64,000 nt of DNA from Enoplolaimus lenunculus. Taxonomy: Eukaryota > Nematoda > Enoplea > Enoplida > Thoracostomopsidae. Each line of letters starts with the position of its first letter. Positions within the stretch are counted from its first letter, which is position 1. The notes below the pieces were generated by a model. That model was not told where the DNA came from. It made no database searches and saw nothing but the letters and a program-made list of their open reading frames with translations. A program made the translations under genes and the position numbers. Shown one piece after another: positions 23,701-45,434 of the stretch. The DNA lies in the NCBI GenBank assembly GCA_030248215.1, contig JASANG010003612.1, forward strand, positions 93,305-157,304, written 5' to 3'.

Positions 23701-23908
23701 ATCTAAAGTAGAAAAATCTATTATCACTTTATGCGCATTAAGCAATATTTCTGCTGCGTAGTGTCAATTGAACTAAAATTTGACAAAAGTCAATACGATT
23801 ATCTATCTATCTCGGTTATTATAATCGAATCGAAAATCAATCTTACTGTATACTGATGATCGTTATCGCGTGTGCGTGAGCGATTTGAAGTCTTCAAGGG
23901 ATATTCAG
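11716..23908 (-). CDS. SAXO-like stabiliser of axonemal microtubules (N-terminal exon not found)
   Basis: Exons, minus strand: 23908-23847, 23392-23126, 22387-22184, 18816-18610, 18256-18050, 17609-17505, 15011-14889, 13818-13612, 12758-11841 and a probable short last exon 11739-11716. Every internal junction after the first listed exon is phase 0 with GT-AG. Conceptual length is about 775 residues, longer than human SAXO1 (474). It is made of about twenty diverged units of roughly 34 residues with the pattern KPxxxYxxSxxxFDDxTTNxxxYxxK, the Mn-motif style of the SAXO/FAM154 family that binds ciliary and flagellar microtubules. Most exons hold one or two whole units (35, 68-69 codons); one long exon holds about nine. 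The first listed exon (AEYPLKTSNRS...) starts in phase 1, so an upstream exon is missing. The family call is firm; a one-to-one orthology is not. Confidence 0.82.
13819..14888 (-). other. Intron of the SAXO-like gene, nothing recognised
   Basis: The 1.07 kb intron is AT-rich. ORFs on either strand are short and without domains. Confidence 0.5.
15668..16953. mobile_element. Cluster of TGGGTCATCC-family MITEs in an intron
   Basis: A unit starts TGGGTCATTCACGTTATA at 15668 and runs to about 16175. A second terminal repeat in the same orientation starts at 16178, and a unit in reverse orientation ends cgtggatgaccca at 16953. Internal words (cggctgacaacagaaagt, ggacattcgctta, gaagggactctgttaagcga) are shared in both directions. 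The many short ORFs here are by-products. Confidence 0.7.
16985..17070 (-). other. Possible tRNA-like sequence
   Basis: On the minus strand a B-box-like GGGTTCAAATCC ends a stretch that has a GGTGAGCGACTCC segment upstream. It resembles a decayed tRNA-derived repeat. Stems were not convincingly resolved. Confidence 0.25.
18817..20200. other. Intron sequence with a 36-base tandem repeat
   Basis: This is intronic to the SAXO-like gene. The only structure noticed is at 19735-19845: about three and a half units of roughly 36 bases, each with attgacggctactgttttac followed by gggcgttattca. The rest is AT-rich with no coding signal. Confidence 0.55.
20220..21417 (+). mobile_element. 1.2 kb repeat element H, uninterrupted copy
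   Basis: The stretch from ctgtaggtggctctgccac to aaaatcacgaacttctcaca is matched in reverse at 27617-29325. Features are a TTGTTGTTG run, a cluster of about five TCTAACGGGGTTAG-type words at 20985-21135, and an ORF at 20929-21216. No transposase was found. It lies within the large intron between two SAXO-like exons, so it may be a non-autonomous element. Confidence 0.7.
20929..21216 (+). CDS. ORF inside repeat H, 95 codons, related frame kept in second copy
   Basis: The product contains GLGLLFYNGLAKSNGVRLVG and repeated SNG(V/L)R words from the TCTAACGGGGTTAG repeats. The second copy of element H has a related open frame at 28049-27816 with the same GLGLLFYNGLAKSNGVRLVG block and a similar NRFR(P/H)R end. 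It could be coding, or the frame could stay open because repeat units share the same word. No domain is recognised. Confidence 0.25.
   Translation: MLIGRNRRLKGNLGIRSFVNLTGLGLLFYNGLAKSNGVRLVGNWCISNGLRVYGFELGKIECNSNGVRIARILGNCSNIGIGKPVAELNRFRPRL
21781..22110. repeat. Inverted and direct repeats of AATTGGCCTAGGCCAAT
   Basis: The word ggcctaggcc, itself palindromic, appears at least four times, with a repeated ttatactaattattaattg between the first two. This is simple repeat structure within an intron. Function is unknown. Confidence 0.6.
23510..23618. mobile_element. CACTGCAAAAAATGG palindromic MITE, shortened copy
   Basis: Both ends match the longer copies (actgcaaaaaatgg on the left, ccattttttgcagtg on the right), but the central part is missing relative to 59138-59348. 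It lies in an intron of the SAXO-like gene. Confidence 0.7.
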
Positions 23909-24057
23909 CTGCAATATAGCATTTGAAGGTACTGGATTACTGTTCCTTCATTGAAAGTCCTCCCACATAAAACCACGGGATTAATCAAATTTGCTTTAGG
24001 TTTAGGCTTAAACTAGCAGATTTAGGTATAGATCAAACCCAGCGTTTTAGGTTTATG

Positions 24058-24300
24058 GGCCCATGTAAAGATCATGGGAGGTACATTTTTGTGTGGGACT
24101 GCAAAAGCTTTAGTTTTAGGCCATTTTTTGTACATGGCTTTAGGCTTAGGCTTAGGCTTAGGCTTAGGAATATGCTCATTCTTACGCTTAGGCTTAGCCT
24201 TACGCTTAGGCTTAGGAATATGCTCATTCTTACGCTTAGGCTTAGGCTTAATTGGAATATGCTTATAATACAGTTCCGCCCGTATTCTTTACATTGGCCG
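24058..24300 (+). mobile_element. MITE family B, TTAGGC-rich copy
   Basis: The left end is ggcccatgtaaagatcatgg and the right end is agttccgcccgtattcttta followed by cattggcc. At 24133-24250 it holds runs of TTAGGC (four in a row, then interrupted units), interspersed with atgctcattcttacgc. The ORFs here (GLGLGLGL-type) are repeat translations. Confidence 0.75.
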
Positions 24301-24422
24301 GCTTATGATTAGCTCAACTTTGATCTTAGGCTTTCGATATAGCAGAAATGTCGAGGATACTTCCACCTTCAAAGAATTAACATTGGCGTCAGAGGAAAAA
24401 GGAAACGAGTAAATACAAATTA

Positions 24423-24592
24423 GGGGCAATGTTACTTTAAGGGGCGTGACAGTAGATTAAGCGTAATCCTAAGCCTCAAAGCCTAAGCCTATTAAAGCTT
24501 AAGCCTAAGCAAAAAAATGTAATCTAGAATCTTAACCTACTCTTTTATGGAACAACCAGAAACCTGGACGCCTCTTAAAGTAACATGGGCCC
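24423..24592 (+). mobile_element. MITE family D (ATGTTACTTTAAGGGGCGT ends)
   Basis: The left end is aatgttactttaaggggcgt and the right end is acgcctcttaaagtaacatg, its inverse. The inside has CCTAAGCCTAAGC words, the reverse of TTAGGC. A second copy, in the other orientation, is at 26448-26632. Confidence 0.75.
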
Positions 24593-24793
24593 AAATTAGA
24601 AACTAAAATAACTAAACGTTAATTTTAGAATCTTGCTAACGTCCTGGTATTGATTCAGTAATACACAACCTACAAACATATGCCTAAAGTAAATTGTTTC
24701 TAATTGGGTTTCGTTCTGAGGCCGATTGTGCATCAGTAAATCTAAATGTAAATATACCAACATTTTGATAACCCTCTACAATATCCGGCATTA

Positions 24794-24913
24794 CACTGCA
24801 AAAAATGGTGAGTCAAATTGACATTGACTCAGGTGGAGTCGAATTTTGACTCAGTTTGTGTAGTGAGGAAAAGTCTGTTTCGGAGTCAATTTGACTCACA
24901 ATGTTTTGCAGTG
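24794..24913. mobile_element. CACTGCAAAAAATGG palindromic MITE, shortened copy
   Basis: It is preceded by TA and begins CACTGCAAAAAATGGTGAGT. It ends in tgttttgcagtg. It is a one-arm version of the full palindrome at 59138-59348. Confidence 0.7.
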
Positions 24914-24999
24914 CATGATACAGTATCTACTAGTGCATATTGTGTAACGGTTATTGTGGAAATGTGCAATGCTAATACCAGATTTGACAGCCATTTTGT

Positions 25000-26225
25000 G
25001 CTAGAAAATCAAGCTCTAACAGACGAGCGCTAATACTAAACGACTCAATCCCCAATGTCCCGTGAATAATACTGTTCCGACCCTGTTCTTAACATTGGTC
25101 GCCATTCGGAACCATTTCTTTCAGACAATTAAGAACACAGAAAATACTCTGGGTCATATTTATGTAACTGAACGTATTAATGAACCCACGAAACAATGAC
25201 TGGATATGCATAATATTACCCTGATTGGTCGTTGTCCAATTGGATGACATTATACTTTGTTGGAGGCGTTAAAATCATTTACATACAATTTCTGGTTCAA
25301 TATTTGTGCATTACATATTTTAAACCTAAATTTACATCGCTGAAAATTAGTAGGTATAGCACTTATAACTGGTTATTATTTATAGATTACAGAATGTAAC
25401 AATTGCTTGCGAGAACTTAGTTTTCAAGTCGTGGAATGTTTTGGATACTTATGAGTGACGAAAATTTCCTAAGAGGTCGTGCCAACTGCTTCCTCTCCCT
25501 GCTATCATGCAGTGTTAATAGGTCAGTTTTTTTTCAAGAAACCAAACATTGTCCGTTCTGGGACCTTGGTGCAATTCAGTTGTAGCACAGTTCATTGTCC
25601 TTCTGATAAATAAACTCGCACTGCCAAGCTTGATTCAAGCTAGCGGTGTACTCGGGCGTCGATCTCGTGCTGTGCAAGTGACTCGTCAAGAACTCGCGCA
25701 GCGCATTCCGTATAAGCTGAAGTTTTACGACTTAATAGCATTTTTAGCTAATATTTTCAAACTCATGAAGCAAGTTTGTTTTGATTCGTAACTGCTGACA
25801 ACAAAATTATGCTGTAAATTTTTATCATTTTTGGTTGTTGTGTTTGACGCATTTTTGTTGGGTTCTGGCCAATGGCGGATCCATGGGGAGGGCCACCCCG
25901 GCCGCGGCCCCCCCCAACAGCATCTCGACAAAAATTATATGGCAATTTTGTGACAATATTACGTGGTTTGTGTGTTAGTCAAAAGTAAGTTTATTGCCTG
26001 TGAAATTTTGCCCCCCCCCCAATTTTGAGAACCTGGATCCGCTACTGGTTCTGGCTATGTTTACAAGGTATTGTGGCTTTTCAGGTTATAAAAAAATTGC
26101 TTTTCTTTTTTTAAACTTGGCACCCTATATATAAAAACCGCAGTTGCATTATGGTGGATAGCTCCAAACTTTGATTAACGCTGGATGTTACAAGGTGGGA
26201 GCATTCAAAACTACTACGCAATGCT
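25000..26225. other. Intergenic DNA, no convincing gene
   Basis: There are scattered short ORFs only. A run of C (about 10) lies near 26010 and a C-rich stretch near 25900-25920. A fragment at 25073-25100 resembles the right end of MITE family B. Nothing else is recognised. Confidence 0.4.
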
Positions 26226-26229
26226 TTAA

Positions 26230-26430
26230 CCCCTTCTCACAGTTTAACAATTGCAACACGTATACATAGTACTATATCACCACAAGACGTGAGAGCCCCC
26301 TCGGGTTCGAGCGTCAAGCTCCTATAGCTGAATAGTGATGGTATACGCCTCCCAGTCTAGTCACTGGAGTTCGAATCCTAGCATAAAAGTAGGTCTCAAG
26401 GGAAATAGAAAATATTCATGTGAGAAAGGG
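26230..26430. mobile_element. TTAA-flanked MITE (family E), uninterrupted copy
   Basis: It is flanked by TTAA at 26226-26229 and 26431-26434. Ends are CCCCTTCTCACA and its near-inverse tgtgagaaaggg. A tRNA-like region has tagctgaatagtgatggtat and the B-box-like ggagttcgaatcc. It preserves the empty site used to resolve the family C insertion at 3959-7345. A decayed copy lies at about 47400-47553. Confidence 0.8.
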
Positions 26431-26447
26431 TTAATCGTAACAACCCG

Positions 26448-26632
26448 AGCCATGTTACTTTTAGGGGCATCCAGGTTTCTGGTGGGTCTATAAAACAGTA
26501 GGTTGTGATTCTAGATTGCATTTTTTGCTTAGGCTTAGGCTCATAGAAATACATTTTTGCAGCGCTTAGACAAGGTTTAGGCTTAAGAATACGCTTAATC
26601 TACTGTTACGCCTCTTAAAGTAACATAGGCCG
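26448..26632 (-). mobile_element. MITE family D, second copy
   Basis: Terminal words catgttacttttaggggc and gcctcttaaagtaacat are inverted relative to each other. The inside contains TTAGGC words and aatctactgttacgcc. It stands about 15 bases from the family E copy. Confidence 0.7.
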
Positions 26633-26999
26633 TTATATTGAACAGAGTCAACTTTCTGAAATCCAATACAATGCTGTGGATATGGAACACATTATGAAAA
26701 CAATACTCACATAAATATTGTATAAATAATAACAACATAAACTAAAAATACACATATTGTTCGAGCGTTCATACAAACCTGTGGTCATGTCAACAGCTTC
26801 TTTAAGTGTTTTAAACACAACCAATTAGCTTTAGTACTAAAAAGTTCAATCATCCGAGACAAAGTTGGTAATAAAAAAACTTCTACACCGTATCTAAGAG
26901 GCTGTTTATGCTTCAAATGATTGTCTTCCTGCTGTGATGGTTCAATATGGTAAGTTTCGATTAACTTAGCAACAAAAAATAAAAGGTATATAAATACTG

Positions 27000-27530
27000 T
27001 AGTGACCAGAATCAGTGGGGTAATAAAGAGTTTGGGTCCCCATTTTGAGTCTCAATCAATAAGAGTGAGTCCGTATTCCTAATAAGAGTCCGTAAGCGAA
27101 TAGAGTCCCTAAATGTTTAATTAGAGTTTAAGCGAATAGAGTCCCTAAACCTTTAATTAGAGTTTAAGCGAATACAGTTCCTAAACCCTAATAAGAGTTC
27201 ATAAATGTGAATTAACCCTAAGCGCGTAAATGACTCCAGGACCAAATAATTTGAGTTCGAAACTTTAAAGCGTACTTAAATTTTGAAAGTACATTCCTAA
27301 GTATAACCTTGTATTATCGCTCCAGCTGTTGACATAAGACAAATAAACGTTTAATTCAACGTATAATTGCAGTACCAGATATATATCAGTAACAAAGGGA
27401 GGCGGAGCGTGGGTTAAAAATAAATAGTCTATAACCAAATAACATGGGGTACCCTCTGGAGAGGCCAAATAAATATCAGTTCCCCGGCAAAAATCGTTTT
27501 TTAATATGGTTTTCGCTGTGCTCAATCCTG
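27000..27530. mobile_element. Repeat family F (CTGTAGTGACC...), copy 1
   Basis: It begins actgtagtgaccagaatcag and contains repeated AATAAGAGTCC / GAATAGAGTCCCTAAA words. A later stretch reads gagttcgaaactttaaagc and agacaaataaacgtttaatt. The same order is found at 62122-62590, where the ends form an inverted repeat (ctgtagtgacccgaataag / tattcggttcactacag), and in a decayed form at about 46740-47280. Confidence 0.65.
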
Positions 27531-27616
27531 TATTATTTTTTGTACGTAGAGATAAGGGATTTGTAATCCAATGTCATATTACATTCAGATTTTGTATACA
27601 TAAAAGCGCTATGTGA

Positions 27617-29325
27617 GAAGTTCGTGATTTTAGCTCAGTCCCTGTATCCTGTATCACGCCTTTTATTTAGTCCTTTTCTCGATGTACGCTTATCGCTCTG
27701 ATTTAGTAAACGCGGCCGGTGAATGTTTATTGACCCACCCAAATCCTGTGTAACACCGAGTGTTACAAGCAAATCACAGGTTATGCAATTTAACTTGTAG
27801 CCTGGTCCGGAATCCTTAGAATCGATGCCTGAATCTGTTTGGTCCAGCCACTGGCTCTAAATTACTAAAACTTTTACAATTCCCAGAAAACCGTGCAATT
27901 CTAACCAAGTTAGAATTACACCCAATTTTACCATGCACTCTAACCCCGTTAAAAGTCCACCCAAGTTTTCCGACCAATCTAACGCCGTTAGATTTCGCCA
28001 ATCCGTTGTAAAATAGTAAACCTAACCCCGCTAGACTACGTTTCCCCAAGTTCCCTTTTTAACTCCAAGTTTCCCGGTTAACACACAACACCAGTATCCG
28101 ATACTGGGTAAACCTGCGCTCTGCGCAACACGAGTAAACACGATGTACCGTGGTTTCCTTCACATGCTTACGCCACCGTGGCAACACTTAAACTTAATTC
28201 CGTTTCAATCCTACTTTACCGCTACTCCGTTGCACAAAAATTTCAAAAAATAAACTATACAGGAAGCGCACGAAAATTACTGAAAATTGCACAACCACTC
28301 TCATTAGCTCACAAGTCAAGACTGATTCCGGTCCCGGCTACCCTCTGTGCGTCTCGACCTAATTTGCATACAGAACGACACCCACAATTGGGTGTCCACC
28401 GATGCTATATTACGGGTCATCCACGTTATACTGTCTACGCTACTGTAAAAAATTGACCCCACATGCGAGCCCCTAAGTCTGTAGTTTTATAGTTACCAAA
28501 TTACATGTCCAAATGTCACTCATATCCTGTGTAGACCCTACTGACAACTCGCTTCCTCTTTAAACGACCTATTCTTGGTCACGTTGCCGTCCATACCCAT
28601 GCTAAATTGTCAATATGTTACTTAAAGGACAACTGTTTCGTCCAGAGTCTGTCAGAAGGGATTCTGCGGTATTTCATGACACAAAGTTTGTCCGAAGGAA
28701 CATTGTTTAGCGATTATACAGGGTCTGTTCGAGGAACTCGTATTGTTAAACACTGTGTACAGGCAGTGTCTACATTGTCCTTAATTCCTTCGAAGGACCT
28801 GCTGCCAAAACCCACTAGCTTATTACACCTTCTGTTAAGTCTTTATAGCTTAAGAACATCGTCGTTCTGTCCCGCCCTTAAAACCAGGTGTGTGGGCAAT
28901 TTTTTACAGTAGCGAAGACATATTACGTGGATGACCCATTAGGTCCAGAGCCACTCACCCTGTACAATCCCTACAACAACAACAACTTACAACAACAACA
29001 ACAATTCCGTCCAATAGTAAAGCACCATTTTGGTGCTGACATAGCCTAGCTATTTCGTTATCCGCAACTCCAGCCAACACGATATGCAACATTATTCAAT
29101 GGCCTCGCAGGGCCCAGGTAAGATTTACATTACGGACGCAGCCACCAAGGCATCGATTTTAACGTTTCTACGTCTTGTAGCAACGCACAAGCCTATTAAC
29201 TTAAGTTCTAAGAGAAATTAGGTGGAGCCAGGGACTCCCTTAAGGTGTGCTTTTAATTTAGGGTTTTATTTTATGTTTTAGTTTTTAGTTTGAAATAAGT
29301 TTAAGTGTGGCAGAGCCACCTACAC
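27617..29325 (-). mobile_element. 1.2 kb repeat element H, copy split by a MITE
   Basis: This is the reverse-complement relative of 20220-21417, about 1.18 kb once the 526-base insertion at 28413-28938 is removed. It keeps the TAACCCCGTTAGA-type cluster (27900-28030), the ACAACAACAAC run, and both outer ends. A related reading frame lies at 28049-27816. Confidence 0.75.
28413..28938 (+). mobile_element. TGGGTCATCC-family MITE, full copy nested in element H
   Basis: The left end is CGGGTCATCCACGTTATACT followed by gtctacgctactgtaaaaaattg. The right end is its inverse, caattttttacagtagcg...cgtggatgaccca. TTA lies on each side (28410-28412 and 28939-28941), probably a 3-base target duplication. 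No transposase is encoded. Confidence 0.8.
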
Positions 29326-29329
29326 GCTA

Positions 29330-30069
29330 TAGATCACATCATTTAGTTGATGTCGAATCGACATGGACAAAACGTGTTCCGGGCTGCGCCATAAACGCGA
29401 ACCACGCATTAATATACACCACTTCAACAGTTTAATTTAAAATCCCGAACCAAACCCATACTCCTTAAAGATCACCGCAAATTTTACTAGACCTGGAATA
29501 GCAAACTCAGCAGAACTACAAATCAAACGTCCATGATATTTTTTGAGAGGTTCTGTGTTCGAGCGCCTGCCATTTAAGAACGTTTCAGTTCAGAGACTTA
29601 AATTTTGGCTATTGTTTAAACATAGTAATATGTTTAGCCTACAGCTCTTATGTAAAGGTAAACGCTTGTCGGCGTAAGTATGCGGGTTTACCGGTTCGTA
29701 CCTCTATAATGATATGAGTTATATCCAAACCGATAAATGCTAATTATGTTAACGTTGAATATTACAACAAATAAAAAAGTTAACAGGCAACAAAACATGG
29801 GAAAGCCAATCGCAGAACTTACCATTGTCTAGCTATTGATGCTATCCCTGTGTCAGACCGTTAATACTTTAGCTAGTGGAATTTTTAATAGATGTTGCGT
29901 GCTTAAGGTGCTGGCAAACTGAGGTTTCTGTATGTCAGGTCCCTATAGATGCAGTGATCTATAAAACATTTACCTACATTCATTTTACGTTGCAGTAAAC
30001 GTATTATATATAGAACATTCCTTTGGTTCAAAGTTTCATTTTCAAGAAAAATTGGTAAAGATAGTTTTT
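29330..30069. other. Intergenic DNA, nothing recognised
   Basis: AT-rich sequence with no gene signal or clear repeat end, up to the direct repeat at 30070. Confidence 0.4.
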
Positions 30070-30191
30070 GTAAGCATGAGACATGCTTGTCCGTTATGCG
30101 CATATGCAATATGGTGCAGTGCACTGTATGTATGCTAGCTGGCAGCATACGGTCGACAAATATAGTCGACGAAGCATGCAGTTGGAGAGGC

Positions 30192-30265
30192 GGGCTACGT
30201 GGCGCAATGGTAGAGTGCTCGCTTACGGATCCGTAGGCTGAGAGTTCGATTCCCGCTCTAGCCCG
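30192..30265 (+). other. tRNA-like sequence, copy 1
   Basis: It begins GGGCTACGTGGCGCAATGG, has a B-box-like gagttcgattcc, and ends tctagcccg followed by ctttt, a possible Pol III stop. The acceptor-type stem pairs over six positions. The D stem has a mismatch and the anticodon region is the palindrome tacggatccgta instead of a normal stem-loop, so it is judged a tRNA-derived repeat. An ACG anticodon is conceivable. Confidence 0.45.
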
Positions 30266-30551
30266 CTTTTCCAGCTGCTTAGTTGAAAGGTCTGAAGTCC
30301 CGGTTCCTACCTAGACTGACATGGGGGCTACGCCGTGAGCGCAATGGCAAATTGCCGCGCTATGAGCGCGCTATTCAGTCGAAAATAGGATGGACGGTCC
30401 AGGGACGACCTTGTTGAAAATAAGGGCATGTAAGCATGAGACATGCTTGTCCGTTATGCGCATATGCAATATGGTGCAGTGCACTGTATGTATGCTAGCT
30501 GGCAGCATACGGTCGACAAATATAGTCGACGAAAAATGCAGTTGGACAGGC

Positions 30552-30625
30552 GGGCTACGTGGCGCAGTGGTAGAGTGCTCGCTTAAGGATCCATAGGCTA
30601 AGAGTTCATTCCCCGCTCTAGCCCG
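30552..30625 (+). other. tRNA-like sequence, copy 2
   Basis: It differs from copy 1 at a few positions (gcagtgg for gcaatgg, aaggatccatagg for acggatccgtagg, ttcattcccc for ttcgattccc). These break the B box, so this copy looks more decayed. Confidence 0.45.
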
Positions 30626-30921
30626 CTTTTCCAGCTGCTTAGTTGAAAGGTCTGAAGTCCCGGTTCCTACCTTGACTGACAGTTTTTACAGAAATATCTA
30701 CTGACCCCGGTTGGTATCGTTCCAGGTACCGGCTTCGTCCACGGGGCAAATTTAAAAAATTGCTCACCGCGAGAGCAAAGGCTGAGATTTATATTTAATA
30801 GCAAACGGTGATTTGCTTTTATCGATGAATAAAAATTGTGATTTTCGTACTTTTGTTTTCAGTGTTGTTTGTATAGTCAGGTGGAATTCCACTCTGATGG
30901 CTTTTACATAAAATTTTGTTA

Positions 30922-42492
<11,571 letters not shown>

Positions 42493-42499
42493 AATAAAA

Positions 42500-45220
42500 T
42501 GGTTTACGTAAAAATATACTGGCGACCGCTGTGTTTTGTGGCGAGAGAAATACATGGAGAAGGGGAGATTAACGAACAAGGGGACGGTGTCATGATTCAT
42601 TACATACATTGTATTGGCAGTACGGGATTTGGAACAGCAACTATGAAGCAATGCCGTGCTACAAAATAATATTTCGAAATGTTAAATTGTTGGATTGGCA
42701 TACAGGTTTATTACCAGCGGTTGGTTTGGTCGTATTTTGAAATTGTGAGTACGTTATTGTGGTATTGGCGGAGCCACAAAACTTGAAAGCTGCCTATGGC
42801 TTTCATTATTTATGCACGTCCTGAGCTGTGTACGCCTGTGACAGAGTTTTGAACGGCCCCTGTGAGCGTTATTTTTTGTGAGATCGAGTGATTAATTTGA
42901 ATCTGCATATGTTGCGCAAGTTTTCAGATAGGCGAACATTTATTTATTTTTATATTTTACGTATATGTATAAATTCATAAATACACGACTGCAAGGCGCA
43001 CACCGATGTTTGGTAAGCTTATTATTTATTTATAGCTATATTTTAATTTTGGTAGTTTAAACGTCATGTGCTATTAACGGAACAGCTGAAAGCGGGTTTC
43101 TGAACAACACTGAACAATTTAAAATCGTACGCCTGTGCGAACAGTCGCATTTTTGAAGATTTCTCAGAAGTCGACAGCGTTACAAAGGCGACTATTAACT
43201 TTGTGAAGGACGTGAAAGTTTTAGTTTGAGACAAATTTGTAGAAACTTTCAGCCCGTTTAAGATGCTGAGTATTGCTTGTTTTATTTCAAATTAGTCTTA
43301 ATTTCAACATGCTTGGCAAAAATCTTTCTGTCTGGTGTGCGCAGTGTCTACTCATGCACACTTGCGGTGGTTATAGTCGAATAGTAAACCTTTGGCTTTT
43401 CAAGAATCACTTGAGTGGCACTTAGAACTGATCTCAACCGCAGCTGGTAAATGCATTTTCCTGGACTGAACAGAGTAATTGCAATTTTCGATAAAATCCC
43501 TACAATTCGTTTATATATATTCATTCCTGCTGAGGACATTTAACCAAAGTTTTTAGAAAACCAAGTTCATCCAAGGATGTTGAAATTATCACTGTGAATT
43601 TGCATTGTGTACCCCAACTGTTACTTATATCAAGAGTCGATGACGACTCCAGGGGTCCGCCTAAAACGCAACGCGTACTTTGTATATTCTTTACTGCGCA
43701 GAAATTACCCAGCTGCATACTCTTGTCTTGTAAAGTGATCATGTACTTTTATTTATATTGTATGTAGTTGGCACATTTAAACTGCTGGATATACAAATAT
43801 CCGCCTTAAGACGCACATTTTCGCTAAGTTAGATGCACGTCACGTCGTATTTATGTAGTCACTTTGCACTTAGCTGGAGCTTGCTTTGTTGTCACAAAAT
43901 GAAATCACTTGCACGTATTTTTATGTGACCGCGACCGCGATGCTTACTGTGAGTAGCTTCTTTCTCGTTGTTCGTTTATATATTAAAAAATTTAACCGTT
44001 GCTTGGAAACGTTTCTGATTTTAAAATGCGTATTATATTAACAGGTTCAGAACGCTGGATACACTATAGATGTATGGATTTTGCAGAAATTCATTCGTAG
44101 TACGCCGAAAGCGTTCAGTACGATTATAAAGGTAGTGTAAAAAGTTTTTTTAAAAGGCAACTTGTGGTAAAAAAATTAAATTCTCAGTCCCGGTTACTTT
44201 TTAATGCCTCCTGTGCTCGCAGAAATTGTGCTTCTTCATGTTAAGTTTCATTTCTTGCTTCTGGTATCGGATTTCACTCATCACCGCTGTTTAAATGGTT
44301 TTCATATTGGACTGGTTAGTACGGTTCAGAGATGCGCTATACTTTTGTTGACGTGCGGCGCCGTCCATCACCTGGACGGCGTGGTCCGTCACCGTGCGGT
44401 ATCGTACGCAAATTTAACTCACGTACGATAACGTATGGTGACGGACGGTGACGGATACGACGTCGGACGTCAAGTATAGCGCAATCCTTAAACTGTTTGC
44501 ACAAGTACATATATACGTATATATGCTTACATTGTGTTATGATGTCAAAATGCTTCTCTGCGGTCGGCGGCGTATTTAGAACTTTGTCAGCTATCCAAAC
44601 TGCTCTCGTTTATACCGTTGTGTCTATTTTAGGCGTATGATTTTTGAAAAGTATACGCTCGTATAGTAATTGAATTTTTTTTGTACGCTGAAACGCGGTC
44701 TGTTTAGCTTTTAAGTATACAATGAAATTCTGAAAATTGTGTTTTGTTGTTTGCGAAATAGCTAAATATATTTGAAATTTTAAAACGATCAGAATTTGAG
44801 TATAATAACCATAACCATTATTTTTTTGGTCTGGCAAGCCCATCGCGTACAGATTTCCAGACATTTTTGCTTATGGTTAGACTAATATATTGTTCTTGTG
44901 TTTAAACAGATTCTCAGGGTTTGCACAAGTGCACGTGGATCAACGTCTAAATACATTTTGGCGATGTAGTTTTTGGGCTATTTTGTAAACACCCTGTCGC
45001 GGAAACATTTTGATTGGCCTCCAGAACAGCGAGTGCTAGGACACCAATTGAATCGAAGCGTTGTGAATGATGCTTACGGTGAAGAGTGTACGGCAAAAAT
45101 TACGGAAAGTTGCTAAGTAGTTGCTTGCTCGAAGCATTTATTAATCTGTGTAGTAATATTTGTTTTCGGACAACAAGTCAAGTTACAGATTTATTTGCTG
45201 TTCAGCCTTAAGTTCAGCAT
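42500..45220. other. Intergenic DNA between IRE1 and WASHC1, first part
   Basis: No gene was recognised; short ORFs have no domain or splice support. The only clear structure is the GC-rich MITE at 44334-44482. Confidence 0.45.
44334..44482. mobile_element. Short GC-rich inverted-repeat element
   Basis: The ends are gcgctatacttttgttgacg and, inverted, gcgctatacttgacgtccga. The 149-base inside is packed with CGTC/GACGG words and self-complementary segments (ccgtccatcacctggacggcg, gtatcgtacg..cgtacgataac). It stands out as a CG-rich island in AT-rich DNA. Confidence 0.7.
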
Positions 45221-45223
45221 ATA

Positions 45224-45434
45224 CACTGCAAAAAATGGTGAATCAAATTGACTCTCTCCGAAATGTCCATTTCATGACTACACAAACTGAGTCAAATTCG
45301 ACTTCGCCAGAGTCAAATTCGGCTCACTGAATAGCACGTCTGACTCTGGCGGAGTCGAATTTGACTCGGTTTGTGTAGTTATGAAATGCCTATTTCGGAG
45401 AGAATCAATTTGACTAACCATTTTTTTTGCAGTG
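45224..45434. mobile_element. CACTGCAAAAAATGG palindromic MITE, full copy
   Basis: It is flanked by TA on both sides (45222-45223 and 45435-45436). The two arms of about 95-100 bases are inverted copies, with words gactctctccgaaat and gagtcgaatttgactc. The transcript would fold into one long hairpin. The minus-strand ORF starting at 45667 runs into it and is not accepted as a gene. Confidence 0.8.

Larger units (their letters stand above)
30070..30681 (+). repeat. Two 252-base direct repeats with tRNA-like cores
   Basis: The segments 30070-30321 and 30430-30681 are almost identical and exactly 360 bases apart. Each contains an inverted-repeat stretch (gcatgagacatgc, ctagctggcagcatac, cgacaaatatagtcg) and then a tRNA-like core at 30192-30265 and 30552-30625. 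The spacer holds a third, more decayed A-box-like word (gtgagcgcaatggca). The array ends about 240 bases before the IRE1 start codon. Confidence 0.8.

Noticed and set aside
24055-24312. ORFs of LRLRLRL / GLGLGLG type
   Set aside because: They are readings of the TTAGGC array of MITE family B.
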